From Novosphingopyxis sp038234155 (lineage in GTDB: Bacteria; Pseudomonadota; Alphaproteobacteria; Sphingomonadales; Sphingomonadaceae): a stretch of 9,108 nt of DNA. The position numbers and the translations under genes were made by a program. The notes under the pieces were generated by a model, which was not told where the DNA came from, made no database searches, and saw only the letters and a list, made by a program, of their open reading frames with translations. This document shows positions 6,746-9,108 of this stretch, in pieces. Where the stretch lies: assembly GCA_038234155.1 (NCBI GenBank), contig JBBSUT010000100.1, positions 1 to 9,108 on the forward strand, written 5' to 3'. The first letter of the stretch is position 1. Each line of letters starts with the position of its first letter.

Positions 6746-6889
6746 TAAAATCCTCCCCATTTATGGGGAGGTGGCAGCCCGCAAGGGCTGACGGAGGGGG
6801 CTCTCGAATATAATCAAGGCTCGATCGGGATAGCCCCCTCCACCCCCGCTTCGTCGGCGGTCCCCCTCCCCGTACCGGGGAGGATTTTA
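6746..6889. repeat. MITE-like element with 13-bp terminal inverted repeats
   Basis: The left end TAAAATCCTCCCC (6746-6758) is the exact reverse complement of the right end (6877-6889). Inside are further nested pairs. Bases 6752-6760 pair with 6763-6771 (cctccccat / atggggagg). Bases 6775-6780 pair with 6785-6790 (cagccc / gggctg). Bases 6793-6802 pair with 6832-6841 (ggagggggct / agccccctcc). Bases 6867-6874 pair with 6878-6885 around the right end. The outermost TA on each side could be a TA target duplication, as made by IS630/Tc1-type transposases, but TA is self-complementary so this is ambiguous. It has no coding capacity. It fills most of the 175-bp gap and ends 2 bp from the stop codon of the nitronate monooxygenase gene. 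Its hairpins could end or stabilise that transcript. Confidence 0.75.
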
Positions 6890-6891
6890 GA

Positions 6892-7896
6892 TCATCGTGC
6901 CAGCGCCGTCTCGGCCTCGTTGGCCAGCGAATTGATGATTTCGGCAGCGGTCTCTTCCTTGGTGACCATGCCGACCGACTGGCCGGCCATCAGCGATCCG
7001 TTCTCGACATCGCCGTCGATCACCGCGCGGCGCAGCGCTCCGGCCCAATAATGCTCGATCTGCAGCTGGGCTTCGCTCATCTCGATCTTCTGCTCGTCCA
7101 GCACGGCAGCAACCTCGCGCTGCTTGGCGGTGAACGCCTCGGTGCTTTTGTTCTTGAGCGCGCGGACCGGAATGACCGGCAGGCGCGGATCAACCTGCAC
7201 GCTGGCCACCGCATCGCGGGCCGAGGCGCGGAAAAAGGCCTTCTTGAAATTCTCGTGCGCGATACTCTCGGTCGCGCAAACGAAGCGTGTGCCGAGCTGC
7301 ACGCCCGCCGCGCCCATCTCGAGATAGCTGGCGATCGCCTGGCCGCGGCCGATGCCCCCGGCCACGAAGACCGGCAATTGCTCGCCCATTTCCGGCAGGA
7401 TTTCCTGCGCCAGCACGCTGGTCGAGACCGGGCCGATATGCCCACCCGCCTCCATGCCCTCTATCACCAGCGCATCGACACCGCTGCGGGTGAGCTTTTT
7501 CGCGAGGCTGAGCGCGGGCGCGAAGCAGATGATCTTGGCGCCGGTCTCGCGGATCGCATCGATGGACCCGCGCGGCGGCAGCCCGCCCGCCAGCACGATA
7601 TGGGTGACCTTGTGGCGGCCGCAAACCGCGATCAGCTCCATCAGATCGGGGTGCATGGTGATCAGGTTTACGCCGAACGGCTTGATCGTATGCTCCATCG
7701 TGGCCGCGATCTCCTTGTCGAGCAGCTCGGGCGTCATCGCGCCGCACGCGATCACGCCGAAGCCGCCCGCGTTGGAGATTGCGGAGACCAGATGCCGCTC
7801 GCTGACCCAGCTCATCGCGCCGCACATGATGGCGTAATCGCAGCCTAGAAAATCGGTGCCTCGGGACATCAGGCGGCGCAGGTTCGGGTGGGTCAT
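6892..7896 (-). CDS. Nitronate monooxygenase-family FMN enzyme (2-nitropropane dioxygenase-like)
   Basis: The 334-residue product is a single TIM-barrel flavoprotein. Visible family features are 'AIMCGAMSWVSERHLVSAIS' near the N terminus (22-41) and 'NAGGFGVIACGAM' at 42-54. 'EGMEAGGHIG' at 146-155 places His153 at the position of the catalytic histidine of nitronate monooxygenases. The FMN phosphate site is formed by 'AGGIGRG' at 179-185 and 'MGAAGVQLGTRF' at 194-205. Characterised relatives oxidise alkyl nitronates such as propionate 3-nitronate. FabK enoyl-ACP reductases share the fold, so the substrate is uncertain. The ATG at 7896 has AAAGGAAA about 5 nt upstream. It lies 118 bp downstream of lysC on the same strand. 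No metabolic link to lysine synthesis is evident. Confidence 0.9.
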   Translation of the reverse strand: MTHPNLRRLMSRGTDFLGCDYAIMCGAMSWVSERHLVSAISNAGGFGVIACGAMTPELLDKEIAATMEHTIKPFGVNLITMHPDLMELIAVCGRHKVTHIVLAGGLPPRGSIDAIRETGAKIICFAPALSLAKKLTRSGVDALVIEGMEAGGHIGPVSTSVLAQEILPEMGEQLPVFVAGGIGRGQAIASYLEMGAAGVQLGTRFVCATESIAHENFKKAFFRASARDAVASVQVDPRLPVIPVRALKNKSTEAFTAKQREVAAVLDEQKIEMSEAQLQIEHYWAGALRRAVIDGDVENGSLMAGQSVGMVTKEETAAEIINSLANEAETALAR

Positions 7897-7911
7897 TGCA
7901 TTTCCTTTCCG

Positions 7912-7968
7912 CTCTCCCGTTCAGGGAAGAGACCGGGAGAGGGGCACGAACATGACGACGGCGTCATG
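7912..7968. repeat. Tandem hairpins in the lysC to nitronate monooxygenase gap
   Basis: Bases 7912-7919 (ctctcccg) pair with 7934-7941 (cgggagag) around a 14-nt loop. Bases 7951-7957 (catgacg) pair with 7962-7968 (cgtcatg) around a 4-nt loop. The following tract, 7971-8007, is a C-rich then G-rich run with only weak local pairing. Together these fill much of the 118-bp gap 7897-8014. The composition resembles dispersed GC-rich intergenic repeats and differs from the element at 6746-6889. They could attenuate transcription after lysC or protect the 3' end of its mRNA. There is no T-run. Confidence 0.45.
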
Positions 7969-8014
7969 CCACTCCCCCTCCCCTATCACCCCCTGAAGGG
8001 GCGGGGGATGCCGG

Positions 8015-9108
8015 TCAATCCGCGTCCAGTCCATAGGCTGTGTGCAGGACGCGCACCGCCAGCTCGGTCTCGTCCTCGTCGATCAGCACGCTGACCTTGA
8101 TCTCGGACGTGGTGATGGCCTGAATGTTGATCTTGCGGTCGCTTAGCGCCTTGAACATGTCGGCGGCGATGCCGGCATGGCTGCGCATTCCCACGCCGAC
8201 GACCGAAATTTTTGCGATGCGGCTGTCGGTAATCATGCGGTTGTAGCCGATCGCCTCGCGCTGGTTCTCGAGGATTTCCGTGCAGCGGCTGAGGTCGCTA
8301 CGCGGCGCGGTAAAGGTCACGTCGGTTTCGCCCCGGTCGCGCCCGACATTCTGCACGATCATGTCGACATTGATATTCGCGTCCGCCAGCGGCCCGAAGA
8401 TGCGCGCGACCGCGCCGGGCTCATCGGGGACGCGGGTGAGCGTGATCTTGGCCTCGTTCTTGTCGTGCGCGATGCCGGTGATGAGCTGGCGTTCCATGGC
8501 GGGGTCCTTTTCCTGGGCGGCGGCGAGTTCCTCGTCGCTCACGATCATCGTGCCGGGCAGGCTGTCGGCGGGCGGCGCGCCGTCCTCGGCGAAGCTGGAA
8601 AGCACCTGCACGCGCACGCCTTCCTTCATGGCGAGGCCCACAGAACGCGTCTGCAACACCTTTGCGCCGACGCTGGCAAGCTCCAGCATCTCTTCATAGG
8701 TCACCATCTTCAATTTGCGCGCGCGGCTGACGATGCGCGGGTCGGTGGTGTAGACGCCGTCGACATCGGTGTAGATGTCGCACCGGTCCGCCTTGATCGC
8801 TGCGGCTACGGCCACCGCGCTGGTGTCCGATCCGCCGCGGCCCAGCGTGGACAGGCGCCGATCGGCGGTCATGCCCTGAAAGCCCGGAATGACGGCAATC
8901 TGGCCGCTTTCCATCGAGGCGATGAGATTGCCCTGATCGATCGAACCGATCCGCGCTTTGCCATGCGCGGTGTCGGTGTGGAGCGGCAGTTGCCAGCCCA
9001 TCCAGCTGCGCGCGCTGGCACCGATCGCCTGCAGCGTCATGGCCAGAAGCCCGCTGGTCACCTGTTCGCCGCTCGCCACCACCACATCATATTCGGCCGG
9101 ATCGAACA
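8015..9108 (-). CDS. lysC: Aspartate kinase, 5' end outside window
   Basis: The visible 363 residues are most of an aspartokinase, which phosphorylates L-aspartate with ATP at the entry to lysine, threonine, methionine and diaminopimelate synthesis. The frame stays open to the right edge. The first residues, 'FDPAEYDVVVASGEQVTSG', fall well inside the kinase domain, so roughly 50 N-terminal residues including the KFGGTS motif are missing. Numbered from the first visible residue, kinase-domain motifs 'LGRGGSDTSAVAVAAA' (88-103) and 'DIYTDVDGVYTTDPRIV' (110-126) are intact. Two ACT domains follow, at about 211-280 ('VPDEPGAVARIFGPLADANI') and 295-360 ('VGVGMRSHAGIAADMFKAL'). They bind feedback amino acids, usually lysine with or without threonine. 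No homoserine dehydrogenase is fused, so this is the monofunctional LysC class. The TGA is at 8015-8017. Confidence 0.96.
   Translation of the reverse strand, partial: FDPAEYDVVVASGEQVTSGLLAMTLQAIGASARSWMGWQLPLHTDTAHGKARIGSIDQGNLIASMESGQIAVIPGFQGMTADRRLSTLGRGGSDTSAVAVAAAIKADRCDIYTDVDGVYTTDPRIVSRARKLKMVTYEEMLELASVGAKVLQTRSVGLAMKEGVRVQVLSSFAEDGAPPADSLPGTMIVSDEELAAAQEKDPAMERQLITGIAHDKNEAKITLTRVPDEPGAVARIFGPLADANINVDMIVQNVGRDRGETDVTFTAPRSDLSRCTEILENQREAIGYNRMITDSRIAKISVVGVGMRSHAGIAADMFKALSDRKINIQAITTSEIKVSVLIDEDETELAVRVLHTAYGLDAD
8495..8510 (-). promoter_or_regulatory. Candidate internal ribosome binding site and start for an aspartokinase beta subunit
   Basis: An in-frame ATG at 8497 in lysC is preceded on the coding strand by AAAGGA (8505-8510) with a 7-nt spacer. 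Starting here would give a 160-residue polypeptide, beginning MERQLITG and ending at the lysC stop. It would contain exactly the two ACT domains. In Bacillus and Corynebacterium, alpha2beta2 aspartokinases make such a beta subunit of about 160-170 residues from an internal start. The sequence match is real, but use of the site is an inference. Confidence 0.45.

Noticed and set aside
6717..6891. Small RNA or riboswitch between the nitronate monooxygenase and YdbS-like genes
   Set aside because: The structure is explained by a symmetrical MITE-like repeat, and I recognise no riboswitch consensus.
7051..7848. Plus-strand open frame opposite the nitronate monooxygenase gene
   Set aside because: The composition is His/Arg/Ala-rich and without motifs, while the minus-strand frame shows the full FMN-enzyme motifs.
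7971..8014. Intrinsic terminator directly after lysC
   Set aside because: The local stem is only about 4 bp (cccc-ttca-gggg on the minus strand) and is not followed by a T-run.

Overview
The window reads as high-GC chromosomal DNA of an alphaproteobacterium. Sphingomonadales (Sphingomonas, Sphingopyxis or Novosphingobium type) is my best guess. The reasons are the protein flavour, the GC-rich codon use, and an intergenic inverted repeat built from 'cctcccc/ggggagg' hairpins of a kind I associate with sphingomonad genomes. No phage gene, transposase, CRISPR array, tRNA or rRNA was seen. The gene content is mostly conserved metabolic and envelope genes, and I do not see an obviously new biological system.

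Left part (1-2672): the 5' end of an RluA-type pseudouridine synthase gene runs off the left edge. Next come a WrbA-type quinone oxidoreductase and a pirin-family cupin dioxygenase, all on the minus strand. A LysR regulator is transcribed divergently from the pirin gene. The 82-bp gap between pirin and LysR carries a 15-bp palindrome and a matching third half-site, so it is probably where LysR controls both itself and pirin, and perhaps wrbA. WrbA and pirin both fit quinone or electrophile handling.

Middle part (2668-6716): the LysR gene converges on a long DUF885 gene, with the two stop codons inside one 14-bp palindrome. DUF885 encodes an exported metallopeptidase-like protein with an HExxPGH motif. 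Upstream of it on the same strand are two membrane proteins with bacterial PH (bPH2, DUF304) domains. They resemble the YdbS/YdbT pair of Bacillus and overlap by GTGA, so they are translationally coupled. The pair and DUF885 may form one envelope-related transcription unit.

Right part (6746-9108): a 144-bp MITE-like element with 13-bp terminal inverted repeats separates the PH-domain pair from a nitronate monooxygenase-family FMN enzyme. Upstream of that, across a hairpin-rich 118-bp gap, is lysC (aspartate kinase), which runs off the right edge. Inside lysC, a well-spaced Shine-Dalgarno-like site precedes an in-frame ATG exactly where the ACT regulatory region starts. This suggests a separately translated beta subunit, as in the alpha2beta2 aspartokinases.
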